This document shows, in pieces, positions 1 to 11,600 of a stretch of DNA of 64,000 nt. The notes below the pieces were generated by a model, which searched no databases, was not told where the DNA came from, and saw only the letters and a program-made list of their open reading frames with translations. The translations under genes and the position numbers were made by a program. Position 1 is the first letter of the stretch, and every line of letters starts with the position of its first letter. Where the stretch lies: positions 3,720,001-3,784,000 of the forward strand of contig CAXXXS010000001.1 of NCBI GenBank assembly GCA_963665085.2, given 5' to 3'. The DNA comes from G963665085 sp963665085. GTDB lineage: Bacteria; Bacteroidota; Bacteroidia; Bacteroidales; JAAAOM01.

Positions 1-1
1 T

Positions 2-3000
2 TTACGAATCTTATCTCTAACGAAAGGCGACTGGTCAAAACATTTTATTCTTATAAATGATATTAATGCCATAAATACAGAGAATTACACCGATGGTAAA
101 GGATGGTCGCCTATTGGAAATGATGATAATAAGTTTACCGGTAGTTTTGATGGTAATGGATATTTTATAGATAGTTTGTATCTGAATAGGCCAGGTCAAA
201 CCGATTGCGGACTATTTGGTACTATTTCTAATGCAACAATTAAAAATCTGGGAGTAACCAATTGTGATATGGCTTTTGGTTCTAGTTCAGGAGCTCTTGT
301 TGGATCTGCATTTAACAGTTCAAGTATAAGCAATTGTTATGCTAAAGGTATAGTGAATGGAACAGGGTATAATCTTCAAGGAGCATTGGTGGGATATCTG
401 AATAACTCATATGTGGATAAGTGCTATACAAATTGTACTGTTACTGGGGATATGAATACAGGGGGGCTTATAGGTATCATCGATGATGAATCTACAGTTA
501 CAAACTGTTTTGTATTGGGAAGTACATCGGGATATAAATACCATGGAGGAATTACTGGTGATTTGGCATCAGGAACCGTAGAAAATTGTTATGTTACGGG
601 CGTAGTGAGTAATAATAGTTCTCACATTGGTGCTGTAATTGGATATTATGATGAGGGGACCATTAGTAATTGCTACTACGATATTACTGTAAATCCAAGT
701 ATTCCTGCTGTTGATGATGGAGCTAATACAAATGTAAAGTCATTAAATACTTCTGCTTTTGCTTTTGCATCAAATTTTTCCAGTTGGGATTTTACATCGA
801 TCTGGAAGGTGCTTGCTTTAGCAAGCGTAGACAGTATAAAAAGACCTTATTTACAATGGGCTTATGATCATGTTGTGACATTCGAATTAGGTGCCAATGG
901 TAATTCATTTGTGGGGGCTGATATACAAGGAGTTGATGATGGCGCAGATGCAACTGCTATAAAAACATTTGGTGCAGATGGTTATATATTTAAAGAGTGG
1001 CAGAATAGTAAGGGCAGTATGATAAGTACCGATAATCCTTTAACAGTAACTAATGTTACACAAGACAGTACTATTTATGCTACTTTCGAAGCAGGTTATA
1101 AAGTTGAATTTAGTACAGATGTAAATGGATCAATCAACGGTAGTACATACCAGGAAATTACTTCCGGTAATAGCAGCTCTGAAGTAGAAGCCTTAGCAAA
1201 CGAACATTATATTTTTGATGAATGGAGAAATGCTTCAGGTGATTCTATTACGAACATAAACCCACTCAAAATTACATATGTTTCGCAAGATTCGGCTTTA
1301 ATTGCTGTTTTTGAAGGGGTAAAACATAATATCTCTTTTTCTGCCGATGCAAATGGAACAATTGTTAGTGGTACGTCACAGAGTGTAGGATATGGTTCTG
1401 ATGCTGCATCTGTAACAGCTACAGCAATTACTGGTGGTTATGGTTTTGTAGAATGGCAAGACGAAAATGGCAATACACTAAGCACCGATAATCCTATTAC
1501 GTTAACTAATATTACCCAGGATTCAACCTTAATAGCCATTTTTGCTGAAAAATACGAGGATGGAATCGGTAGTACTGATAATCCATATCAAGTAGCTACC
1601 CTTGAACAACTTAAAAATCTTTCAGAATCAGAAGGGGATTGGACAAGATCGTTTATTCTTACAACCGATATTGATGCTACCGAAACTGAAAATTGGAACA
1701 GTAAAAAAGGTTTTTCCGGAATAGGAACAACAAGTGTTAAATTTACAGGGGTATTTGATGGTAATAGCTATTTTATTAGTAATTTATATATAAAGAGAAG
1801 CACTAACTTTACTGGGTTGTTTGGATATATAAACGGAGCTACAATCAAAAATTTAGGATTATTAAATTGTATTTTAACAACTAGTAATTATGCAGGTGGT
1901 ATTGCCGGAGGTGCTATAAATTCAACCATTGAAAATTGTTATGTCTTCGGTACTTTAACAGCTTCTAATGGGAATGTAGGTGGAGGATTAGTTGGGTTAT
2001 TATCAGCTTCAATTATAAAGCAATGTTATTCTAATTGTACTGTAACAGGGAACATGAATACAGGAGGCCTTGTTGGTATTGTTGATGCTTCTTCTACAGT
2101 TACAAACTGTTTTGTTACCGGAACTACAAAGGGGTCAACCAACCGTGGTGGTATTGCAGGACAGCATAAATCAGGAACAATAAGTAAGTGTTATGTTGCA
2201 GGTGAAGTTGTCAACAATAGTTCCTCAAGTACTGGTGCTGTAGTTGGTTTACGTACAGGAAGCCTTGCCAAGTGCTATTACGATATTACTGTAAATCCAA
2301 GTATTGGTGCTGTTAATGGTGGTGCTAGTGCAAATGTAACATCATTAAGTACTTCTGCCTTTGCAGATGAATCGAAATTTTCTGGTTGGGATTTTTCATC
2401 AACATGGAAAGTATTAGCATTAGCAAGTATTGACAGTATAAAAAGGCCATATTTACAATGGGCTTATGATCATATTGTTTCTTTTGAATTAGGAACTAAT
2501 GGTGACTCATTTGTAGGAGCAGATATACAAGGAATTAGAGATGGAGCAGATGCTACAGCTATAAAAGCATTTGGTGTAGATGGTTATATATTTAAAGAGT
2601 GGCAAGATAGTAAAGGCAATAAGGTTAGTACGGAAAATCCTTTAACAGTAACTAATGTTACACAAGATAGTACCCTATATGCTGTTTTCCAGACTGGATA
2701 TAAAGTGAATTTTTATTCAGAAAACAACGGAACGATCTCATCTGGGGATGCTTATCAAGAAGTAACTTCCGGGAATGATGCTTTACCTGTTACTGCCAAA
2801 GGTAATGCCGGATATATTTTTGATGAATGGAGAAATGCTTCTGGAGATTCAATTACTAATGATAATCCATTAATCATTAATAAGGTTACAAAAGATACCT
2901 CTCTTTATGCTATATACCAGGCTGGTTATAAAATTCAATTTAGTGCAGATGAAAACGGCGAAGTTATTGGTACAACATACCAGGAATTAACACCAGGCAC

Positions 3001-4093
3001 TACTGCTTCATCAGTATCAGCCAATGCTAATACCGGATATCATTTCGATGAATGGCGTAACTCTGCCGGTGATTCTATTACTAACGATAACCCACTGATA
3101 ATCTCTAAAGCTACTCAAGATTCGACTTTAATAGCTGTTTTTGAAATTGACACGTATTCTGTAATATTTGAAACAAATGGTAATGGAACAATTAAAGAAA
3201 ACGCTGAACAAACAGTAGAACATGGGTCAAGTTCAACAGAGGTAGAAGCAATAGCAAACGATGGATATCAGTTTGTAAAATGGCAGGATGAAAACGGAAA
3301 CGAAGTAAGTACCGATAATCCTTTTACACTTACAAATGTTACCCAGGATTCAACCATAACTGCCGTGTTTGAAATAAAACAGTATACAGTAAAATTTGAA
3401 ACAGATGGTAATGGAACAATTAAAGCAAATGCCGAACAAACAGTTGAGCATGGTTCAAGTTCAACAGAGGTAGAAGCAATAGCAAACGATGGTTACCAGT
3501 TTGTAAAATGGCAGGATGAAAATGGCAACGAAATAAGTACCAATAATCCCTTTACACTTACGAATGTTACCCGGGATTCAACCATAATAGCAGTGTTTGA
3601 AATAAAACAGTATACGGTAAAATTTGAAACAGATGGTAATGGGAGAATTAAAGCAAACGCTGAGCAAACAGTAGAATATGGTTCAAGTTCAATAGAGGTA
3701 GAAGCAATAGCAAACGATGGTTATCAATTCGTTAAATGGCAAGATGAAAACGGCAACGAAATAAGTACTAATAATCCATTTACACTTTCTAATATAATAC
3801 AGGATTCAACGATTACAGCTGTTTTTGAAAGAACTACTGGTATAGAATCTTTTTCTACAATATCTAATTTGGATATTTATCCTAATCCTACAACAGGGAC
3901 TGTTATTATCAACATTGAAAGTCTGACAGGTAAAGCAAAACTCTCTATTTATAATGTAACAGGAGAAGTTGTTTATAACAATCCGTCGTTCAATGGAGGG
4001 ACAGTTGATTTATCTGGGCTCAAACAGGGTATGTATATTGTTAAGGTTGAGGTTGACGATATCATTTCAATGAATAGGCTAATAAAGAATTAA
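2..4093 (+). CDS. T9SS-secreted GLUG/InlB-repeat surface protein, 5' end outside window
   Basis: The frame is open from base 2, so the N-terminus and signal peptide lie outside; 1363 residues are visible. Residues about 1-270 form a GLUG-type module (repeating GGL-G and NCY patterns), followed by divergent InlB-like B repeats with F-EW and STDNPLT motifs. A second copy of the whole GLUG-plus-repeat module starts near residue 517. Three nearly identical 76-residue repeats lie at about 1048-1275. The last 75 residues form a T9SS type A sorting domain starting at IYPNPTTG and ending in a basic LIKN, which predicts export across the outer membrane and anchoring on or release from the surface. No catalytic domain is visible; an adhesin or matrix role is inferred. 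A strong hairpin follows the stop codon. Confidence 0.85.
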   Translation, partial: LRILSLTKGDWSKHFILINDINAINTENYTDGKGWSPIGNDDNKFTGSFDGNGYFIDSLYLNRPGQTDCGLFGTISNATIKNLGVTNCDMAFGSSSGALVGSAFNSSSISNCYAKGIVNGTGYNLQGALVGYLNNSYVDKCYTNCTVTGDMNTGGLIGIIDDESTVTNCFVLGSTSGYKYHGGITGDLASGTVENCYVTGVVSNNSSHIGAVIGYYDEGTISNCYYDITVNPSIPAVDDGANTNVKSLNTSAFAFASNFSSWDFTSIWKVLALASVDSIKRPYLQWAYDHVVTFELGANGNSFVGADIQGVDDGADATAIKTFGADGYIFKEWQNSKGSMISTDNPLTVTNVTQDSTIYATFEAGYKVEFSTDVNGSINGSTYQEITSGNSSSEVEALANEHYIFDEWRNASGDSITNINPLKITYVSQDSALIAVFEGVKHNISFSADANGTIVSGTSQSVGYGSDAASVTATAITGGYGFVEWQDENGNTLSTDNPITLTNITQDSTLIAIFAEKYEDGIGSTDNPYQVATLEQLKNLSESEGDWTRSFILTTDIDATETENWNSKKGFSGIGTTSVKFTGVFDGNSYFISNLYIKRSTNFTGLFGYINGATIKNLGLLNCILTTSNYAGGIAGGAINSTIENCYVFGTLTASNGNVGGGLVGLLSASIIKQCYSNCTVTGNMNTGGLVGIVDASSTVTNCFVTGTTKGSTNRGGIAGQHKSGTISKCYVAGEVVNNSSSSTGAVVGLRTGSLAKCYYDITVNPSIGAVNGGASANVTSLSTSAFADESKFSGWDFSSTWKVLALASIDSIKRPYLQWAYDHIVSFELGTNGDSFVGADIQGIRDGADATAIKAFGVDGYIFKEWQDSKGNKVSTENPLTVTNVTQDSTLYAVFQTGYKVNFYSENNGTISSGDAYQEVTSGNDALPVTAKGNAGYIFDEWRNASGDSITNDNPLIINKVTKDTSLYAIYQAGYKIQFSADENGEVIGTTYQELTPGTTASSVSANANTGYHFDEWRNSAGDSITNDNPLIISKATQDSTLIAVFEIDTYSVIFETNGNGTIKENAEQTVEHGSSSTEVEAIANDGYQFVKWQDENGNEVSTDNPFTLTNVTQDSTITAVFEIKQYTVKFETDGNGTIKANAEQTVEHGSSSTEVEAIANDGYQFVKWQDENGNEISTNNPFTLTNVTRDSTIIAVFEIKQYTVKFETDGNGRIKANAEQTVEYGSSSIEVEAIANDGYQFVKWQDENGNEISTNNPFTLSNIIQDSTITAVFERTTGIESFSTISNLDIYPNPTTGTVIINIESLTGKAKLSIYNVTGEVVYNNPSFNGGTVDLSGLKQGMYIVKVEVDDIISMNRLIKN
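3146..3829 (+). repeat. Three tandem 228-bp coding repeats
   Basis: Three consecutive 228-bp units encode 76-residue InlB-like B repeats that share motifs such as DGYQFVKWQDENGNE. The second and third units start with IKQYTVKFETDGNG at about 3374 and 3602. They are much more alike than the other repeats of the same gene, which suggests recent duplication or gene conversion. Confidence 0.8.
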
Positions 4094-4123
4094 GAGGCAG
4101 GCTTGTTTACTAATAAATTATAT

Positions 4124-4155
4124 ATCATCCAGAGACACCAAAGTCTCTGGATGAT
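4124..4155 (+). terminator. Hairpin terminator after the first surface-protein gene
   Basis: A perfect 13-bp stem, ATCATCCAGAGAC with GTCTCTGGATGAT, closes a 6-base loop 30 bases after the stop codon and is followed shortly by CTTTT. It probably separates this gene from the methyltransferase gene. Confidence 0.7.
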
Positions 4156-4261
4156 AATCATCTTTTAATCCCCTATTTACATTATCAGGGCTAGGATATT
4201 GTTGCTAATCGTTTTTGAAAAAACAGAAGGTTAAATTATTAATTATTAAATAGATATTAAA

Positions 4262-5077
4262 ATGAAAATCAATCAGAAAGTTGTTAACATAGGGAAAAAA
4301 ATAATTCCTCATGGGATTAGAATTTTTTTTAGAAAATTAAATTGGAAACGCTATTATATTCAGCAAATATTAACCGAAAAACCTAATAGAACTAATGTCT
4401 ATTGTCCGATTTCAAAAAAAGAATTTAAAAGGTTTGTTAAAATTCCAGGAGAATTAGTAACACCCTCAAATGGGGCAAGAAGACGTCAAAGATTGGTATG
4501 GCATTATTTAGAGAACGAACTTGATATTTTAACTAAAAAGTTGAAAATATTACATGTCGCTCCAGAATTATCATATTTTGAAATATTAAAAGAACAAAAT
4601 AATTTGGAGTATGTTCCTGGAGATAAAATGGTTGAAGGTTATTCTAATCAAAAAGGGATCAAAAATGTGGATTTGACACAATTAGAGTTTGAGCATAGTT
4701 GTTTTGATTATGTTATTGCTAATCATGTTTTGGAACATATTCCAGAAGATAATAAGGCAATGACAGAAATATTTAGAGTATTAAAGGATGGTGGAATAGG
4801 GGTAGTTACTGTACCAATTGACGAAAAATTAGATAAAACTTATGAAGATTCAACAATTGTTTCAGCAAAAGATAGACAGAAATACTTTGGACAATGGGAT
4901 CATGTAAGGCAATATGGGCTTGATATAAAAACAAGATTTGAAGAGGTAGGTTTTGAAGTCGAAATAAATAGATATTATGAGAAATTTTCTAAAGGAGAGA
5001 ATGATAGATACGGATTTTGTGATGATATTATAATTGTCTTAAAAAAAAATCATAATATACTCCATAGTTTAAATTAG
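4262..5077 (+). CDS. Class I SAM-dependent methyltransferase
   Basis: The 271-residue protein has a Rossmann-type methyltransferase core: a degenerate motif I region at about 96-105 (ILHVAPE), an acidic segment near 128-140, and the typical FDYVIANHVLEHIPED post-motif stretch near 154-168 followed by FRVLKDGG. This matches Methyltransf_11-like proteins. The basic N-terminus has no signal peptide, so it is cytoplasmic. It stands alone between genes for surface proteins and is bounded by a hairpin upstream, so a role in modifying a glycan, lipid or small molecule linked to the cell surface is only an inference. The substrate cannot be read from sequence. Confidence 0.8.
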   Translation: MKINQKVVNIGKKIIPHGIRIFFRKLNWKRYYIQQILTEKPNRTNVYCPISKKEFKRFVKIPGELVTPSNGARRRQRLVWHYLENELDILTKKLKILHVAPELSYFEILKEQNNLEYVPGDKMVEGYSNQKGIKNVDLTQLEFEHSCFDYVIANHVLEHIPEDNKAMTEIFRVLKDGGIGVVTVPIDEKLDKTYEDSTIVSAKDRQKYFGQWDHVRQYGLDIKTRFEEVGFEVEINRYYEKFSKGENDRYGFCDDIIIVLKKNHNILHSLN

Positions 5078-5291
5078 GGTATTTGTATGAATTTAAATTT
5101 AATAAGTTTCTTTAATTGATATTTAATGAACAAAATAATTATAATACGCATATATAAAACATACGCTAATCCGTTAAGTGAAACGATAGTTTGGTGTATT
5201 TAATCAAATTTTTGATTCCAAAATAATGTTTTTCAGACAAGGAGCTTACTAAAAATATTTCTATTACGAAAATTTATACAGATAGGTCATT

Positions 5292-5582
5292 ATGAAAAAA
5301 CAGTTTATACTCCTAATAATTTTAATTTTTTCTAATTGTCTTGTTTATTCTACTACTCTATCAAATGTAAAATTATATAGCCTTGATAACCAAGCTACCC
5401 AAAAAGATACGATAAATTATAGTCTTGTATGGTATATTGCAACTGACAGCAATGGAGAAACAGTATACAGTGCGTTTTATTCAGGGGTTCCTATTGATTT
5501 ATCTGAATTAAAACAAGGCTTATACCTCGTTACGCTTCATAATAAAAATAACCTTTATCAAATAAAACTTATCAAACAATAA
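5292..5582 (+). CDS. Mini secreted protein: signal peptide plus T9SS-tail-like segment
   Basis: This 96-residue protein starts with a clear signal peptide (MKKQFILLIILIFSNCLVYS). Its C-terminal half matches the end of the neighbouring T9SS sorting domains: GETVYSAFYSG, then IDLSELKQGLYLVTL and a closing IKLIKQ, compared with VDLSGLKQGMYIVKV and LIKN in the first gene. The YPNPT entry motif and any cargo domain are missing. It may be the remnant of a larger cargo protein after internal deletion, or a genuine small exported protein. Only 2 bases separate its stop from the open frame of the next large gene, which suggests co-transcription. Confidence 0.65.
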   Translation: MKKQFILLIILIFSNCLVYSTTLSNVKLYSLDNQATQKDTINYSLVWYIATDSNGETVYSAFYSGVPIDLSELKQGLYLVTLHNKNNLYQIKLIKQ

Positions 5583-5614
5583 AAGTGCAGATAACTCATA
5601 AAATATTAAGACTT

Positions 5615-8600
5615 ATGGAACAATTTCACAACTCTCTAAAATTAGTCATAGCCTTTTTAATATTAAGTTTGATAACCTCATGGATTAACCCGATTTTCGG
5701 GCAATACACACTGCAATCGTCCGATGTAACAGTTGCTAGCTCTGGTTATATTACCGTATGTAACATAAGCGATTTTGATACATCTGTTTATCAGAATGGA
5801 AATTTGGAGATTCCTGGTCAAATAGATGGGACTACCATCACAGGGATTTATGGACACCCAACAAGAGGAGGTGCATTTCAGGATAAAGGGATAAATAAGC
5901 TGACATTATCTGATAGCATATCTTTTATTGGGATAAAAGCTTTTTCGGAAAATTCAATCGACACTTTGATACTGGGCGGAGGTGTAGTCCAAATAAACCA
6001 ATATGCCTTTGCTAATAATGAATTAACTAATGTAACACTACCGTCAACATTACAAAGCCTCTACAGATATTCTTTTTATGGGAACACAAACCTTACAAGC
6101 ATTACACTACCAATAAATCCTGAACCGGGCTTTGCTGGTTGGGATGATAGTGACGGGAATACCTATTCCGGTGGCGATGCCATTACTGATTTTACTTTGA
6201 CATACACGGCACAGTTTGTTGAATCATACACCCTGATCGATGCCGATGTAACCATAACCAACGGCGTTATTACAGCCTGTAGCAATTCAATAACAGGAAC
6301 TACCATTGTAATACCCGACACCTTACAGGGACAAGAAGTTATAGGTATTGATGCCAATGTGTTTTCCAGCTTGAATATTGAAGATGTTATCTTGCCAACG
6401 CCTGAGACATATGGCTTTATAAATTGGCTGTCAGGCACAGGGAGCAGCTACACAGGTGGGGAAACTGTAACTGACCTGACTACCAGTTATACCGCTCAAT
6501 TTGTTACAACTTACACATTAACTGATGCAGATGTTACCATAAGCAATGGCATAATATCAGCCTGTAGCAATGTCAACAATGGTGCGGTTATCATTATCCC
6601 CGATACCTTGCAAAGCCAGGAAGTAATAAAAATTGATTCAAACGTATTTTCAATTTATAGCAGTGTTACCGAAATAGTATTGCCAGCATCCGAAAACCCG
6701 AATTTTATCAGTTGGTTATCGGGAGATACTATAAGTTACGAAGCGGGGGCAACTGTAACCGACCTTATTACAAGCTATACCGCTCAATTTATTTATACCC
6801 TTACCGATGCGGATGTAACCATAAGCGATGGTACAATATCAGCCTGCAGCAATATAAATAATGGTGCGGTTATTATCATCCCCGATACCTTGCAAAGTCA
6901 GGAAGTAACTGGGATTAATGCCAATGTTTTTGCAGCTTACAGCAGTATCACTGAAATAATTCTACCTACACCCGAAAACTCCTATTTTGTTAGCTGGATA
7001 TCGGGTACAGGCACAACTTATGCCGGAGGTAGTTCAATAACAGATTTCACAACTTCGTATACAGCACTGCTTAACGATGACTGGTATACCCTGACCGATG
7101 CTGATGCACAAGTCGATAAAGATGGTTACCTATACGCTGTATATTACGACTTTTCATTGAAAAACATTATCATTCCGGATACGGTTGACGGCTATGCCGT
7201 AAAAGAAATAGCGGATAACCTTTTCTATGATGTTGGGTTAATAAAGCTCAAAATGCCTTCAACTTTAGAAATAATTGGAGATTATGCTTTTTATGATAAC
7301 CAGATTGAAAGTATTGAAATTTCCGATTCAACCTATATTGAAATGGGCGTTGCTTGTTTTAACAAAAACAAACTATCTGAAATCAACGGAAACCCGTCGA
7401 ATGGTCTTATTTATGCAAGAAACAGCGATGGAACAAACGACTCCACCACCATTGTTTCTTATGGAGGGGCAGAAACTGTTGTGGATTTTATTCCTTCTAA
7501 TGTCACTACAATAGGATATCTTTCTTTTATAGAATGCGACCTCTCTGAACTAGTCATCCCTAATACAATTACAGAAATTGGAGCAGCAGCATTTAACCTG
7601 AATACGATTAGTAAACTTAATGGTGTTGCCACTAACGGAATAATTTTCGCCCGTAAGCCTGATGGTTCTGACGACAGCACAAAAATAGTATCGTATTGTG
7701 GCAGTGCTACTAATATTAATTTCATTCCCTCAACAGTAACCCAAATAGGGAAAGAAGCTTTTGCCTATTCAGAACTTACCAGTGTAACCATCCCTACAAA
7801 TATCGACACCATCGAATATGGAGGCTTTTATGTAAATAACATTACCAGTTTAACCTTTACTGAAGGCGGAAACTTAAAATATTTAGGCGTTAATGCTTTC
7901 TACTACAATACGGGGTTAACACTCACATTGCCTACTTCAAATTATACAAATTTTAGCGGGTGGATAGATAATTACCATACACTTTACTCAGCAGGCTCAT
8001 CCGTTATAACAAATGCTGCTTATTCTGCCTATATACCTTATACCCTTACCGATGCTGATGTAGTTATGCAAGAAAACAATATTGTTAGCTATACCAATAC
8101 CGATGGATATACAGCTATAACCATACCCGACACGTTGGATGGACAAGCCGTGATTGGGGTGCGTGCAGATGTGTTTAGCAATGCTTGCGTTGTTGTTGCT
8201 TATTTACCAACTCATCTTAATTTACCAGACTTTAACGGATGGCTCAATTTTGATAACGATACAATAAAAACAAGCGGGTACAAGATTTTTGATTTTGATA
8301 TTACATACATTGCCAATATGCCAACTTATACCCTTACCAGTATGGATGTGGTAATGAGCAACAATAGTTTGCAATCGTGCAGTTTCTCTTTTGGTATTAC
8401 CGATATAATTATTCCAGATACATTGGATGGGCAGGCAGTAAATGGCTTAGGTGGAAGATGTTTTTACAATAAGGATATTACATCTATACAGTTGCCATCC
8501 ACACTGGAGAGCATTGGTACTCTAGCATTGGCAGCTAACAAGTTTTCAAGTATAACCATTCCTGCCAATGTGACTACTATTGGAGGTCAAGCTTTTGCTG

Positions 8601-11600
8601 GCTACTATTATACGTATTATTCACCTCTGACCAAAGTTGATTTTGAGTCAGGTAGCAAGCTTACAGAAATTGGCGACTATGCCTTTACCAAGTGCAAATA
8701 TTTAACAACCGTCAATTTGCCTGATGGGATAGAAACAATTTCTAGTTATGCATTTAATGACTGTGGCCTTACAAGTATCTATTTCCCTAATAGTATTAAA
8801 ACAATTGGAGAGGAATCTTTTTGTGACCAGGGTACAGGCAGTAGCAGCCTGATTTCTGTAACATTTGAAGGTAACAGCAACCTGGAACTTATTGGGGCCG
8901 GAGCTTTTGCAAACAATTCTAATATTGCCAGTTCTGGTTTTAAACTTCCAACTTCAGCATATTCCACTTTCAGGTATTTCCGTTGTAGTGGTGTTGGTGT
9001 TCTCGTTGGAGACCAGACTAATTATTCCGAAGAGGAAACTACTTACGTTTTAACAGCACAATATGTAACCGAATTTACCTATACCCTTACCGATGCCGAT
9101 GTCACTGTTGTTGATAATTACATAACCAGTTATAGCAACAGTAACGTTTTGATAGAATATATTACTATTCCTGATACCATGGACGGACAAGTGATAAAAG
9201 GTATAGCAGAGAAAGGGCAATTAGCCGTATTCTACAACAGTGATTTAAGGGGAGTTGAACTGCCAAAATATTTAGAATACATTTCAACCAGTGCATTTTC
9301 GGGTAATCCATTAAGTAGTATTAATTTACCAGACAGTGTAGTGTATATTGGCCCCAGCGCATTTTCCAGTACTGGAATAGACAGCCTTATATTGCCTAAT
9401 CACACCAAAACTGGCTTTGCAGGTTGGTTACGCAGCGATGGAGAATGGGTAGAACTAGAAAACGGAGAATATGTAACAAAAGATTTTTACAGTATATCGT
9501 ATTCTGCTGCATACGAAGTATTATTCTACAGCTATGATGAAAAACTAATCAAAACGGATATGGTTAAGCACTACCAAAGTGCCACTCCTCCTGATGCTCC
9601 CGAACGAACCGGTTATACTTTCACCGGCTGGGATACCGATTACAGTTACATTACAAAGGGACTTTCTGTAACTGCACAATATTCCGTAAGCACCTATACC
9701 GTAATTTTCAACGATTGGGATGGTACCCAACTTAGCAAACAAACCATTGATTATGAGAAAGCAGCTACAGCACCTTCATCACCAACTCGTTCAGGCTACA
9801 CTTTTACAGGATGGGATGTTAGTTATAGCAAAGTAACTTCCGATTTGACCATTACAGCCCAATACAGTCAGGATGGTGCAACTAACTATACCGTGCTGTT
9901 TGAAGACTGGAACGGAACCATCCTTAGTAAACAAACAGTTGTAGAAGGCAATTCAGCTTCGCCACCGGCTAATCCCCAACGTACAGGTTATTCATTTACA
10001 GGTTGGGACAACACGTATAGCTCAATAACCAGCAATGTGGTTATCAACGCTCAATACAGTATCAATAGCTATCCTGTAACCTTCAAAGATTATAACGAAA
10101 CCGTATTGAAAACAGAAAGTGTTGAGTATTTGAAATCGGCAACAGCTCCAACTGAACCTACCCGCACAGGCTATACCTTTGTAGGTTGGGATAATGATTT
10201 TAGTAGTATTGAAGATTCGCTAACAGTAACAGCTACCTATACTATCAATGCTTATACGGTAACCTTTAAAGATTGGGACGGAACAACGTTGAAAACAGAA
10301 TCGGTTGATTCTTTAAGTTCAGCTACAGCACCTACAGACCCTGCCCGCCTAGGCTATTACTTTACAGGTTGGGATACTTCATTTGAAACCATTACAGAAG
10401 ATTTAACCGTAAATGCCCAGTATGTGAAAGGAGCTGACGCTAGTACTGCAATTGGCGATTATGTAGAAGGAGGAGTCGTATTCTATATCTACCAAAGCAG
10501 TGATGATGGCTATGTTTCGGGCGAAGTCAACGGCTTTGTTTGTGCCATTGATGATTTATCTTCGTGGAAGACAGGTTGGCAACCTGATTATGCAAATAAT
10601 AGCAATTCGCTAACTGCATTAATCGGAACGTCTTCCGATTTAGGTTCAGGTAAATCCAATACCGATACGATTGTAACCTATTTAGGAACCCCAAAAACTT
10701 CAGAATATGTTTATAATTATTCGGCTTATGTTTGTAATACCGCAACTATAAATGCTTACTCCGACTGGTTTTTACCTAGCAAAGCAGAACTAAATAAAAT
10801 GTATGCACAAAAGAGCACGATAAATACAGTTGCTGTTGCAAATGGTGGCAGTGAATTCCAGGAACAAAATACCAGTGGTACTACGCAATATTACTATAGC
10901 TCCAGTGAAACAAGCTATGCTTATGCTTATGCGCTTAGTTTTTATAACGGAACCTCTGAAAATCAGGTTAAAACAATTACAAATTTAATCAGGCCTGTCC
11001 GAGAATTCTCCTATAGCGTGAGCAATACCTACACGGTAATCTTTAAAGATTGGGACAAAACAGTACTACGCACACAAACAGTTGGTGAAGGGGATAATGC
11101 AACAGCCCCTGCTCCTGGCGGACGTACCGGTTATACCTTTACGGGTTGGGATGTTAGTTTTAACAATATAACCAGCGATTTAACCGTAACCGCACAATAC
11201 AGCATCAATATATACACAGTAACATTTGAAGATTATGATGCCGGTATATTTAAAACTGAACAAGTAAACTATGGTGATTCAGCTACTGCCCCATCTGACC
11301 CAATCCGTACCGGATATACTTTCACCGGTTGGAATTCAGATTTCAGTAGTATAGAAGATGATTTAACAGTAACAGCAACCTACAGCATAAATACCTATTC
11401 GGTTAAGTTTAAAGATTATGACGGAACGGTACTCGATAGCCAAATAATTGAATATGGCCAATCGGCTACGGCCCCTACTGCATCCGTCCGCACAGGCTAT
11501 ACATTTATTGGCTGGGATGCCGATTTTAGCAATATCACAACCGATTTAACTTTAACAGCACAGTATTCCCAAAACGGCGTAACAAATTACACGGTTATAT

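Noticed and set aside
2..4093. Tandem coding repeats as a CRISPR-like array
   Set aside because: The repeats are translated, 228 bases long and contiguous without spacers; no cas genes are present.
5160..5200. TAATCCGTTAAGTGAAACGA as a family B end
   Set aside because: It needs gaps to align to the GAATCGTTAACGAAAC end and nothing else of the element is nearby.
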